Below are positions 18,477 to 30,281 of a stretch of 41,475 nucleotides of DNA, one piece after another. Both the position numbers and the translations under genes were made by a program. The notes under the pieces are model-generated. The model saw only the letters and a list, made by a program, of their open reading frames with translations, was not told where the DNA came from and did not search any database. The stretch comes from Conidiobolus coronatus NRRL 28638 (taxonomy: Eukaryota; Entomophthoromycota; Entomophthoromycetes; Entomophthorales; Conidiobolaceae). Within the stretch, counting starts at the first letter, position 1. Each line of letters opens with the position of its first letter. Location of the stretch: NCBI GenBank assembly GCA_001566745.1, contig KQ964526.1, positions 34,086-75,560 on the forward strand. Direction: 5' to 3'.

Positions 18477-20501
18477 ATGAATGAAATATTTGATTCAAGA
18501 TTAGAAAGCGAAGAATTCAGCGATATTAGCACTGATAGTAGCATATTTAAAGATACTTCCTCTGATATTGGTATTGACAGTAGCAAAGACAATGGCACAG
18601 ATTCTTACAATGATCATGCATCTTTATTAAGGTAGATAACGTTTATGCTCTCGTATATAATAATTAAATAAACTAATATAGCTCAAGCTATAATTTTATG
18701 GAAAATGACTATAGCACGGGGTAATTTATATCAGTATTATTATACATATTTTAACTTTTTAATAAATATGAATTGAATATTTAAAGTGCTGCTAATAGTA
18801 ATAATACCGATAACGGCTATTTAAATCAAGATTCTAATAAAAAAGCTAAAACTGACAACTATACAATTAATAATATTATTGAGGACAATAAGCCTATGAA
18901 GTATATTATGATATATTTACTATATATAATACTAACTTTGTTTACAAGAGATATCGAATTCCTAATAATTCACCTAATTAATCAGTTAAACTTGGGAAAA
19001 TTACCTTCAATAAAGTTTAATAGTAAACTTTATTATATTATCGTAATTATTATTACTAACCTTTGTTAGGGATTAATTTAAATTTTAATTCAATAAGTTC
19101 TAGTAGAAAATTTGGTAAACTAGCAATAAGAAGAATCAGCTTGGTTAATAACTAACAGTATAGCTATAATATTAAGATTGTTGAGTATGAGTTACGAGTT
19201 AATGTTAAATGGAATAGTAGCAACTAAGAGGCAAGTTAAACTCATGGCTTTTTATTAATTAATTTTAGATTATTAAATTTTAGGGATTTATACTATCAAG
19301 ATGTTAATTTTTTCAGTAATCAATTGACAGTAGACAGAGTAATTCATCAGTGTAACTATCGCATTGCACTAATAGGTTTAGGGAATTGACCAAATTTGCA
19401 AGTTGTTAAACTATCAGAGTTATGAGCTAAACATTGTAACTAATATTGTTTATTGATCTTATTTTATTATTGATTACTACTAGGTAGCTTCGCCTAAAGG
19501 ATTAGTAGCAGGCCATATATCCATAATAACAAGAGATAAATCTATTATTAAGCCTACTTACATTAATCAAGTAGAAATCAATATGATATTATCTATATAT
19601 ACTTATAAGTAAATAGATTATGTTAATTCCAGATATTAGTGTAATACGAAGTAATATAATAATTGAGTTTGGTTTGATTGAAATTAAAATGAATAGAATT
19701 AGAAACTGGTGCAAATAGAGTGATTATAGTTGAGAAAGAGGTAATTAATCTGGTTAATAATATACACAAGACTTAATTATTATAGGCTACTTTTAAATAT
19801 TTAATATCAAAAAATGTATTACACATATATTACCCAATAATACTAGTAACAGTAATATAATTGTAAATTACTTATCGAGTATCAATTGATTGGATATAAT
19901 ATAGGGAAAAGGATATCCAGTATTAAGAATAGCATGTAAATTATATTGATCTAATGAAAATATTTAGGACTTAGCAACTAGAAGTTTTTTAAATAAGATT
20001 TCAAATTTAAATAGCTTAAAATTAGAATTTTTAGTTGATTGGGATCCCTATGGTAAAGGTTAATAATCTATAATAATATTATACTAAAGAAATAGTAGGA
20101 ATTGAAATATACCTGTGCTACAAATACGGCGCAAGAGTAATTTAACTACCAATCAAGATCTCATATTCATCTAAGTTGCATTTTAGAATAGAAAACTATT
20201 AAATACGGACTTAAAGTGCACTTATGGAGTTTATAAAGGATTAAAATATACTCAATTAGCCAAAAAACCAGCCAACTTTAATCAATTAATAAGTTTGAGC
20301 GAGAGAGATAAGCTAAAAATTCAAAGTTTACTCTCTAGAGCTGAGGTAAACGATATTGAAGAATTCAGTTTAAAGTAAAAATAATAATATATATATAATT
20401 TATTAATGGTTTATAGAGTTGAATTGAGTAAACAATTATTTCTTGGATATAAGGCCGAGTTAGAAATTTTAAATTATTTTAATATTTCCGAGTTAATATA
20501 A
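18477..20501 (+). CDS. SPO11: Spo11 meiotic DNA double-strand-break transesterase (17 exons)
   Basis: Topoisomerase VI A-like protein that makes meiotic double-strand breaks through a tyrosyl-DNA intermediate. Exons: 18477-18631, 18682-18720, 18787-18900, 18949-19022, 19070-19114, 19164-19230, 19284-19338, 19382-19435, 19484-19570, 19617-19650, 19697-19740, 19786-19851, 19905-19919, 19968-20052, 20099-20136, 20187-20374, 20417-20501. Every junction phase fits, giving 414 aa (yeast 398, human 396). Landmarks: VATKRDLYYQD with the catalytic Tyr in the Tyr168-Tyr169 pair, VDRGIDQI, NIVASPKGLVAG, the metal-binding VEKE (253-256), VTGKGYPDLATR and the Toprim DWDPYGIEIYLCYKYGAR (DxD at 307/309), then SERDRLKIQSLLSR and LGYKAELEIL. 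Residues 1-100 are acidic and disordered. Intron 6 (19231-19283) is GC-AG; exon 13 is only 15 nt. No catalytic residue is lost, so the gene looks functional. Confidence 0.9.
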
Positions 20502-20863
20502 TAATATTAGTTAGTCATTTATTATAACATATTAATAAACAAGTCTAGCTTATCATTTTTACAGTAGATTTATAAAGAAATTTAGATCAAAGCTAGAATA
20601 AAGATATTTACTAAATAGTATAAAATGAGCAAGTTTTAATACATATTATGATGAATTAAATAATAATATAAAAATATATAATTAAAGATGAATATATCAG
20701 AATAAAATGTAAAGTAATTAGGTGTAGTGTTAAATATCCCATAATATTATATTAAATATTTTTTGATATAAATATTTTTAAATCGCGTCCCAATTAAAAA
20801 AGTATAGAATAAATTCAATCAGATAATTAATTCTAACAAATCTGTTTTAAATAAATATTAAAA

Positions 20864-23539
20864 ATGACTTCAAAAGAGGTTTCAAAAACGACATTAAACT
20901 GTAAAGCAATGAGTCTAGATGATATTAAAGCTTTAACCGATATTGATAAGATCAGAGAGTGTTTAAAGCAGGTTGAGCTTGAGGAAGAGGAAATGGATAA
21001 ACAAATTAGCTTAAAGATGCAGAATAAAGATTTATTCTTTAGGGAGCTAAATGCCAAATTGGAGAAAACTGCCAAGTAAATTTATTTTATTACTAAGTCT
21101 TATTTCTATTCTCATATTGTTTTTATAGGCCTAATTTAGATAACTTAGGCTCGCAAATAAATGACTTAAAGGATAATTTGGAAGAAAGTTATAAAGTGGG
21201 GCTAGAACCCTTAAATAAGTTGGTTTACTTATACGAGCAGCAAGTAAAAATATATATTATATATATTAACATGATTCGATTGCAAGATAACTAAAATATA
21301 CTCCCTTAGAATTCTGTCAATGATTTACTTTCTCAATTAAGAAGTACGAAAAATATTAAAGTAACTTAATAATAATTGTCTACACTTAATAAATGTGCTG
21401 ACCTGATTTAGATTTATCAAGAAGAGTTAAAATTAGGAATTGAAAATAATGATTTAAACCAGTCAATTCAATCTATAAACAACTACTTGAACACTGATGT
21501 TGAGAGTCTTAAAAAGGGCTATTTTTCAAAATACTTTAAAGTAAGCTTATAGTTTTATAAAGTATAAACTCCTAACCGTATTCTATAGAATGATGATCAC
21601 TTTAATGTGGAAAAGTTTGAGAATTATAGACTTGAGTTAATTGAAAAGTTAGAAAACAATTATAGGGAGGGAGTTAAAAATAATAATAAGGATATGGTAC
21701 TTGATCAAATTAAGAAATTACCAAAATTAGGGGAGCCTGGGTTAGCTATTAAACTATTAAATGACTACATAGCCGATCCTTTAATAAATGAAGATAGATC
21801 AGGTAGCTCATCCCCAATTCTACAACTAAAGCAGCTATTGGAAGCTTTAGCCTTCCAGGTTACTGAGTATCAGGAGTGGATAGGTGATCACTTTGGATCT
21901 GGGTGGTTCTTAAGCTGGCTACACCAGTTAATAGAGAAAGTAAGCCCTACTTGTTACGAAATATTTAAAGATTTTAAAATGGTAAATGACTGGGATGCAA
22001 CAATTCAACGAATTCACTTAAGCTCAATGAGTTCAGTTAGCCAAGCTGGCAAAACCACCCCCACAATGCAAGCCAATAATGAAATAGATATTAAAGAGGT
22101 TGATAGGATGCTTGATGAGTTAACTTTTATGTGCCAAAAAATTAGATTATTTGAGTTGCTGGCCTTAAATAAAATCAACGAGGAAAAATTAAGTATTTTA
22201 TCTGAAAAAGCCCTATCAAGACATCATTACTCTTGCCCTGTTGACTTAATAGAAAGTAGTTTAAACCATCTACTAATGGATAATACAGAAGATATCCAAT
22301 TATTCCCTCAATTTAGAGAAAGCTTAATGGATCAATATCCTTTAATTGAGAAGTTTTACTTTTCAGATACTATTAAGCAGGCAATTGATATGGACGAGTA
22401 TGAGGAAGGCAATGGAACCAGTAGTAGCGTTGATGATAGCTTTTACCTGATAAAGAAGGGAAGCTTTAGATCTTTAACTACTTGTCAACTAGAAACTTTC
22501 CAGCGCAGTATTTCAATTTATAAAGAAGTTTTAACTAAATTAGTATTACCTTCGTTCGATCCCAAGCCTAAGAGCACAGGACCAGGGGGTGCCCAAGTTA
22601 CTACTCTTAAAAATATGTTAATTTCTATTAACAACACGGGAACAAGTCAAAAATACGTTAATACGCTAATAGCTGAGCTGCAATCCGTTTGTCAAAAGAT
22701 TTTAACATCTTTCCCCTCTGGGCAGAAATTAGAATTTGAAACCTGTATCCTAAGTTTAAACGAAGTAGAGACTCGATTTAAGCGCAGCCATCAAACTAAT
22801 TTCGATCGTTTAATATCAAGATCTTTAATGCCAAAGTTAAGTGATTTTATGCTCGGATTGAGCCAAGAAAGTGATTATATTTTGGAGAAGGAGGAGGATA
22901 TTCAATTGCTCTCGACTATAGAGCTAAAGTTTAAATCTAGAGTTCAACCTTTCCTTAAACCCTACGAAACCAACTTATTAGACTTTAACTTTAAGTATTT
23001 AATAGAAAAAATCTGCGAAATTATAAGTAAACAGTTTGAAGTAGAATTTATTAATAAGAAGAAATTTAACTGGGTAAGCAATCTAACTATACTCTTATTA
23101 TGTTATACTAACATTATCATTATAGTTTGGAGCTCAAAAATTAGACTCTGACTTAAGATTAATAATTCAATTTTTATCAAGTTTAACAGACATTTATATT
23201 AAGGATCTATTTCGTATTCCTATTACTATTTGTGATATTTTAATTCAAGAGGAAATAGAGCACGTTAGAGATATTTTACCCGATGATTTAATTGATTTTA
23301 GTAATTCTAATACTAATGGAGATTCTATTATTCGTGGTGGTGATGACTCTGGATCTGCTAGCAAAAATAAAATTAGTTTGGATGAGTTAGCAAATTGGAT
23401 GAAGTTAAGGTAATATAAACTCAATATTAATTTGAATTATGCTTATAACAATTTTAATTTTAATTTTTATAGGCAAGACTGGGATAGTAATAAAATCGAA
23501 GACTTTATTATTTCTTTAATACCTTCAAAATCTGGCTAA
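20864..23539 (+). CDS. COG4: Conserved oligomeric Golgi complex subunit 4
   Basis: Subunit of the COG tethering complex (lobe A), which acts in retrograde vesicle traffic within the Golgi. Exons 20864-21075, 21129-21243, 21310-21360, 21412-21540, 21589-23073, 23126-23409 and 23473-23539 join in phase to 780 aa, close to human COG4 (785). The N-terminal ~170 residues form coiled coils (CLKQVELEEEEMDKQISLKM). The large fifth exon carries the COG4 core, with YFKNDDHFNVEKFENYR, LGEPGLAIKLLNDYIADPL and the CATCHR-type helical region. The C-terminus shows the family's FGAQKLDSDLRLIIQFLSSL and ends NKIEDFIISLIPSKSG. The gene follows SPO11 on the same strand 362 bp downstream and converges on OSH3. 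Confidence 0.9.
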
Positions 23540-23565
23540 AAAGCTATTTGAAAAATAAAATATAA

Positions 23566-23832
23566 TATGAAAGATTATAGTTAACTTGGTCCAAATTTAG
23601 CATGAGTTCAGTTCAAAATTTTAATTTTTTATAACCAAGTTTTCATTGTGTATAGTGCTTATTTAATAGAGAATTGATGATGGTATCATATTAAAACACT
23701 ATATTATCAACTTTAACTAATAAAAGTTACTCTTTTATAAGCTTTAAGCAACTAAAAATCAAAAATATTGCGAATAATCTATATAAAAAATTTTGGTCAA
23801 ATTTGTCCTCGTTTTAACTAGAATCTTTCATA
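23566..23832 (+). mobile_element. MITE-like repeat, copy 2
   Basis: Flanked by TA on both sides. Termini are nearly perfect inverted repeats: left TATGAAAGATTATAGTTAA, right end reverse-complemented TATGAAAGATTCTAGTTAA (1 mismatch in 19). The interior shares the AGTTCAAAATTTTAA, ATCATATTAAAAC, AAATATTG and TCCTCGTTTTAAC blocks with the other copies. It occupies most of the gap between the convergent COG4 and OSH3 stop codons, so it may form part of both 3' UTRs. Confidence 0.75.
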
Positions 23833-23954
23833 TATATTTGGATATTATAATTAGTTGAGTTTTTATTAATAAAAAGTATAAAAATTAAATTTTTTATGAT
23901 ATTACAGAGTAAGATCACATGTATATTTTGTGATTATTAGTATAGTTGATTAAT

Positions 23955-26900
23955 TTAGAATATTTGAGTTAAATTAGTAAATTTTTCTTCATCTCTTACT
24001 TCCCAGTATCCTCCTTCATAAATGTAAGCTTCTTCGTTTTGTTTTTCGTGATCGGTTTGAGTTTTTAACTTAAACCAGCTAGGCTGATAGACTTCTCCCT
24101 TGCCTTCTCTATCCCTTCTGCGTGCTCTTTGACCTTCTTCAAGTCTAACTTTCTCGCTTTCTGCAAGCTCAACTTTTCCTTCTTCATATAACCTTTGATC
24201 AGGTCTTAATCTAGAGTCTGTGATAGGTAACTTGCCTTCGATATCTGGTGTAATTTCATTTAATTCCATTGCGAAAGAAGTGAAGCAATACATAGAGTCT
24301 GCATTTGAGGGGAGTGGCTTAGCTTTCCAAATAATTTCAAGGTTATCCTTACTTTTTTCAACCATTAGATTATTATTCCATTGACCTGTAAGCTTATGAA
24401 TAACATTTCCCTTGGAATCATGAAGAGTTGCTTTGGCTTCTTGATTAGAGCTCGTCCAGAGTGTTGACTCTTTAAATACTATTTTAGCAAATTCGCCAGT
24501 TGTTAGGTTAGTAATTTTAACTTCTCCAGCTTGTTCAATATACTTGGTTCCACCAACTATATTGCGCATCCATGTTACACTCTTATTATAAACAAAGTGA
24601 TCAGGCTTATCACTGCCACTTAGAGAATTTTTAAAAGTTATATGAGTAGTTCCTAAGCTGTTTAATTCCATTGATTTACCCCAAAACTTACTCTTTGGTC
24701 TAGCTTCACCCCAAACTTCCCAACCTGGTTCAATACTAGTACAGTGGCAAGCGAAAATTAAGGGGTTATGACTAACTTTTTCTGAAAGATATCTAAATCC
24801 TTTATCAGGACGATAATTTTCGTATGTTTCACCTAATAGAGGGTTAAAAGGTTTTCTTTCAGCTCTATATCCGGATGATGCATACGCAGAAAAAGCAAAA
24901 GCTGTCACCATTAGGAGACGATCCATTGAAGACGTTGAATTTAGAGCGCGATCCAAATATTCGCTATACTCAAATTCTTCACACATTTTTTGTAAAATAC
25001 TTAAAGGCTCATTGAAACTAACTGGCATTGATATTGTTGATAAATCTTTACCAATATTCTTTCTTAAGAAAGATAAAAAGTTAACATCATTAGCATTTGT
25101 AGGAGCTGGTAGTGCTGATCTTCTTGTGAAAGGCTTGGATGATTGGGATTTCTTAGGTGAAAGAACCAGTGAAGGGGTTGACATGCTTTCATTTGGACTA
25201 TCTTCGTCATCATCATCATTTTCATCGATTATAACTGGATTAGCAACGTCGTCATCATCCTCAGGGAAAGTAGGGGAATCATCATTAAATCTTATATCAA
25301 TTGGGCTTTGAATACTTTCTTGCTCATCAATATCAATAGCATCAAAGAATTCCTCATCAGCACCAGTTGTATCAATGGATGCTGTGGATAAAAATCTAGA
25401 TCTTCTACTGCGATGGCCATTAGTACGTGAGCCGTTGCTGAGAGTAGTAATTTGTATGTGTTCGGGCAAAGCATTGCTACTACTAGTCCTTGAATTAGAC
25501 ACAAAAGGACTAGAAGCTCTAGAATTACCGGAATTAGACATATTTCCAACAGCGTTAAGATATTGAAGTTCCAGCTTCCTTTTAATATCTAATTCCTTTT
25601 GAAGGTTTTCATCTAACCAGTTAACATCATGCAAAGCTGATTGAACTAGGTTCTTTAAATTATTTTTAATAAAATCCAAGTTATCATTTGAACCAGATCC
25701 TGCTGAACTTCCTCCATTAGTAGTAACTGTATCTCTTTTAGTTCTAAAACTGATGAATTTAGTTCTTTGATTAGACGTTTTTGAAGCTTCAGAGCTTGTA
25801 GATTGCTGGGAGGATGATTGTCCCATAGGTGTTGAGGTTAGAGTTCCTTGAGAATTTAACTGACTTAATACGTTCGCCAAAGTTTCTTGCAAGTGATGGA
25901 TTTTAGATTGAATTTCTGGACCATTATCTTCAGCTAATAAATTACTAGTTTCACCATTATTTATAACTGATTGTCTAATAGACAAAGATCTTTCAATTGC
26001 TAGCACTGCTAAATCTTCTCTCCTATTTGCGAGTGATCCTCTGGAAGGGAATTCCATCAGCTGCTGAGAAGCATTGTCAACGTTTAATCTAATAGCATGA
26101 ATCCAACGATCAAAGTCCTCCCTTGTAAAATACTTAAACCTGAATAACTCACTCCCTGAATCAATATTAATAGAGAGAGTTTTTGGAGAGATAGAGAATA
26201 CGGATTGATGTAATTGTACAGATCCTCTAGATGGTCCGTTTTCAGTTTTTGAATAACTTAGAACTCCTAACTTAATATTACACCATCTCTTCGCCCATCC
26301 TTGCATCTTTTTCTTCTTCTTTTTTAGCAACCAGCCTGAAATTTCTGTCACTTGTAAGTCTGTTTGATTTTTAGGCACTAAAAATAAATAAAGAGTTAAT
26401 TTGGGATAAAATTATACAGTATAAAAATATATATGTTTACCTGATTCAACAGAAATTTTAACGTCAATTTGGCATCTTTGATTAGGAGACTCATTACTAA
26501 AAAACATTCTATAGTAGCCTATTTTATCAACTAGGATTTTTCCTTTTACTTGACCCGTGCTCTCCATAGTACTAAGAGGTAGAATTTCTATTAATTCGTT
26601 CGTATTTATCTCAGTCGCTAGGGGTTTTGGCTGAGGCGAAAAAGCGGGGGAGTTTAATAGTTTAAAGCTTGGAGTGGCGGGCTCTTGATAAGCCTCATTT
26701 ATATCTTTTAGTGTGAGACTGCTTTGAGAGCCATTTTTTAAAGAGAATTTACTCGAAGGTTGAGGAGTATTAAAGTAGTCAGTATTAGCTATACTACCAG
26801 GAGATAGGGGGTGTTGGCCGCTTTGAGTTGAGAGTGGAGTATCTGGAATAATAACTTCAGGCTCTAAATAAAGTCCATAGGTTAACGTTATTGGAGAAGG

Positions 26901-27011
26901 GGAAGTTCCAAAAGTGTAGCAAATAGTTGAATCGGGCTTTTTAATATGAAATCTGTGAAAATGCTTTTGACTAGGACCTAAGTCATATAACTGAGTGAAA
27001 GGATATGACAT
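23955..27011 (-). CDS. OSH3: Oxysterol-binding protein, OSH3-type (GOLD-PH-FFAT-ORD)
   Basis: Lipid-transfer protein expected at ER-plasma membrane contacts, where yeast Osh3 binds PI4P. Two exons, 27011-26441 and 26377-23955, join in phase (intron donor GTAAAC) to 997 aa; yeast Osh3 is 996. Residues 1-190 form the GOLD region typical of fungal Osh3 (HFHRFHIKKPDSTICYTFG ... GYYRMFFSNE). The PH domain spans about 203-300 (GWLLKKKKKKMQGWAKRW ... DRWIHAIR). A low-complexity linker carries the FFAT motif EFFDAID (about 533-539) for VAP binding at the ER. The OSBP-related domain runs from about 622, with FNPLLGETYE. The signature reads EKVSHNPL rather than EQVSHHPP, so the second histidine is Asn. 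Poly-Asp and Ser-rich stretches lie between FFAT and ORD. The gene is convergent with COG4. Confidence 0.92.
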
Positions 27012-28718
27012 ATTAGATTAAAACTATGATTTGAAGTTATTTAAACTAAGATAAAAGATTATATTATATTATTATTATAATGGTTTTTGATAAAAAAAGT
27101 ATTAAGAGAATTAAGTGATGCAATACAGAGATATATGATTTATATATATTAATATGGCTAGATCATATAATTAGAACTAAAATTGCTGGGGATAATTAAA
27201 GTAGAAAAAATGTGTATATTAAATGTTAAATTTGGATATTATTTTTGGATTAGAATTAAAATTAGCTGCCTTTTTATTGTACAATACCACTTTATATAGT
27301 ATCACAATTATCTAACAAAAAGTTAGTTTTAGTATAAGTCATGTGAAAACTAGATTAAGCTTAATTAATGCTTAAAGCAATACTTTCATGCTCTCTCGCA
27401 ATAAAATTTAGTTTAATATCCCGTCTTATAGAAAAAAAAATAGATCGATTTTTGATTATAGGCAGAAATAGTAGCACTTTCACTTAATTTTTTTGATTTA
27501 TTGCTACCCTTCAAGCTTGTGAATTTCACACAAGTTGCCATTTATTTTTGATTAAATCACAAACTGAAAAAATATTACCGAAAAGTTCTTTTAATGAAAA
27601 TAACTACTATATCCCCTGTAATTCTCCAATAAAGTATTTATAGCTATAGTCTTTCAATAGCGGTTAATTCTTGAATAATAATTTGCAACTTTATTAATAA
27701 TCAAATAGCAAAGAGAATTAATATAATACAGTTTTATATCCGACGTTACTCTAACAATAATTCAATCAAAAAATTTTGAAAGCTTTTGTTAAATATTAAT
27801 AGTATTTTTCTTACAAAAGCGAAAATTAACTACGCGGATGTTAATATGCAATAATGAATCCATAATAAAAACCTTTTCCATTTTCAGAATCTGTTATTAA
27901 CATTTATATTATTTATCTGAGTTAAACACTTTACTCAAAGGTAAATAATATGGCACTTAATAAAATATTACTTTTATGATAATTTTGGAGCTAAAATAAA
28001 TTATATTTTCCTTGGTAAATGATATAAAATTTAACTTGGCAAATATACTAGCTATTAGTTTAACAACACCTCAATTATCAAACAATAAACTCTCAAAGTT
28101 TTTTTTTCGTATGATAATATATGGCTACTAGTATTAATTTGAATCGAAATTTATCTGTTGCATGATAGAAAATCTTTAAGCTAGATTGCATTGTGAAAAT
28201 CTTTTCTTGCTTACACTTGAAATTTAAACATGAATTAAAGAATGATCTTATAATCTGTTGATTAATATATAAATTAGAAAATAAAACATAGGTTTTTCCA
28301 TATTAAACATAAGTTTTATGAAGTATATAATAAATAAGGCGAAATTAAGAGCTTTTATATACATAAATAGCATGATAAAACTCGTATTTGAGTGTGATAA
28401 ATAAAAGGCACCCAAGGCAGAATTGGTTATAACAATGGGGTTGATTAGAGAGTGAAGGCTTTAATAATCATGAAATAATTTTATTAAAGTGTTGAATAAA
28501 GAAATAATCTTTTTAACTGACTATTAGATAATAATATGATTACTTTATTGCATATACCTAGAATGTTAAAGCTAATAAGTGGATGATTGTTAACTCAAAT
28601 CAAATGAAATTTAAAAAGAGAATGATTCAAATGGAGATCAGATTTTAAAAATCGAAAATTATAAGTTGTATTATCATTATTATCAATAAAACCATATCTT
28701 TAAGAAGAAACTAAGCAT
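27012..28718. other. Upstream region of OSH3
   Basis: About 1.7 kb, very AT-rich, without a supported gene. A small inverted repeat CTTGTG-N7-CACAAG lies near 27516-27534. No function is proposed. Confidence 0.4.
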
Positions 28719-28977
28719 ATTGAATGGTTCTGGTTAAAACGAGGAAAATTTGTCCTAAACTTTGTCAAATCTACAATATTTTTGTTTTCTTATATTTTTA
28801 AAGTGTATAAACAATCTCTATTTTAGTTAAATCTAAAAAACAGCGTTTTAATATGATATTATAAGCTAATCTCTTTTATATAACTGCTGTAAATACTAAT
28901 GACTTGCTTATACTACGGTTAAAATTTTGACTGAGATCATACAAAATTTGAATCAAATTAACCAGAATTACTCATTA
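28719..28977 (-). mobile_element. MITE-like repeat, copy 3 (inverted)
   Basis: Reverse-strand copy of the same element. The window-strand left end reads GGTTCTGGTTAAAACGAGG. The right end reverse-complemented reads TAATGAGTAATTCTGGTTAA. The interior matches copy 1 closely (GCTTATAATATCATATTAAA and TAGTATAAGCAAGT in reverse). It has no coding capacity. It lies about 200 bp beyond the GPN3 stop codon. Confidence 0.75.
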
Positions 28978-29178
28978 ATTTTAGTTTGTTATTAGTCTAT
29001 GAACAATGCTAGAATGTAAGCTATCATTGAGGATTTATATTAATTCTTTAAATTTTAATACATGTATTATATTAAACCTAGCTAGACTTTGATTTTAATA
29101 ATAGCAGTTTATTTTCAAATAAGCTATACAAACTAATAGCTATAAGCTAAATTAATCTATTTTTATAGTATAATATAA

Positions 29179-30186
29179 TTACTCATAATCTTCCATATCT
29201 TCTTCCATTTCTTTAGGCATTTCAGGCTCTAAATCTTCACCATATTGAATAGCGTTGTCAGCATAACTTAAAATATACTCTACACTATCTTCATCAGTGT
29301 TATTTAAAGGTATAAAGCTTACTAAGCTTTGATCTTCAATTAATTGAACTAGGCCCAAGTTTAAAGAATGGAATTTTTCAGTAAAGCCTCCCTTTACGCC
29401 AATACTCTTATCATTATCGTCTAATAATAAAGTAGGATCTACGTCCAAGTATCTTTGAAGCAACTCTTCATCTTCTTCGCCCAATAAATCCATTTTAGTT
29501 AATACGTTAATATATGGAATTTCAATATTAATCATTGTACTCATTGCACTCATTACACCTGAGAAGAACTTATATTTATCAACTATAAACTGACTATCTA
29601 AACAGTAAATCCCTACAACTTTAAAGTTTAATCTTTGTAGCTTTTCAACCAATTGACCTATAATATTATAGTGAGTATAGATTTCAATTTGACCTGGGCA
29701 GTCAATTAATAAGTAATCATCCTCGTAATCTCCTATTTCTTCTTCAAACCACTGCTCTTGCTCTAAAAAGTAATCTAAACAGTAGATAAGTCCTCCATTA
29801 GGGCCCATTTCAAGCTCTTCCATAACATCCTCAAGGGTAATCAATTCTCTAATATCTACATTATAAAATATTTTAGCTAAAAAGAACATATGGGTTTAGA
29901 ATATGCATGTTTACCAATAGTTGGTTCATATTCAAAAACTTCAGCAGCAGGGTCTAAGTTAACAAGATGAACCTTTCTTTTTTTAGTAATACAATGGTTC
30001 ATAATGGTATTACAGTAAGTGGACTATAGATTATAGTTAGTTAAATTATACTTTTTTATCTAGTAATCATCATTATTACTTTGCCACTTCCAGCAGGTCC
30101 CATAACTAATTGACAACATCTACCCCTAAATGATATTTCATTAATTACATTATAAAATTATATATACTATCCAATTGTTGTTACAT
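29179..30186 (-). CDS. GPN3: GPN-loop GTPase 3
   Basis: Cytoplasmic GTPase of the GPN family, which supports assembly and nuclear import of RNA polymerase II. Exons on the minus strand: 30186-30185 (A and T of the start codon only), 30125-30080, 30023-29915, 29855-29179, giving 277 aa (human 284, yeast 272). The intron between AT and G has donor GTAACA. The N-terminus reads [17 protein letters not shown] (P-loop 10-18). Further motifs: VNLDPAAE, the GPN motif at 70-72 ([10 protein letters not shown]), the G3-region [20 protein letters not shown], and TKMDLLG (G4). The C-terminus is acidic ([13 protein letters not shown]). The ATG at 29889 is not the start: it lies in the last intron and would omit the P-loop. 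The 5' end abuts the duplicated flank of the second assembly gap. Confidence 0.88.
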
Positions 30187-30281
30187 TTTTATTTATTATT
30201 TTTGCTATTATTTGAATTTTATTACAATTTTTAACCCTTTTTTGAATGCGATTTTAACTAAATAGTATTAAATTTAGTTTA
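30158..30281. repeat. Gap-flanking direct repeat, left copy
   Basis: 124 bp that recur at 30503-30630 with a few substitutions and small indels. This copy contains the AT|GT first-exon boundary and 5' flank of GPN3 and ends precisely at the run of N. Confidence 0.9.

Noticed and set aside
18477-20501. SPO11 as a pseudogene because of many in-frame stops
   Set aside because: All stops fall inside introns with good splice signals; every exon junction is in phase and all key motifs are intact.
29179-29889. GPN3 starting at the ATG at 29889
   Set aside because: That ATG lies in an intron. The product would lack the P-loop, and the spliced model restores the family N-terminus and the DIREL motif.
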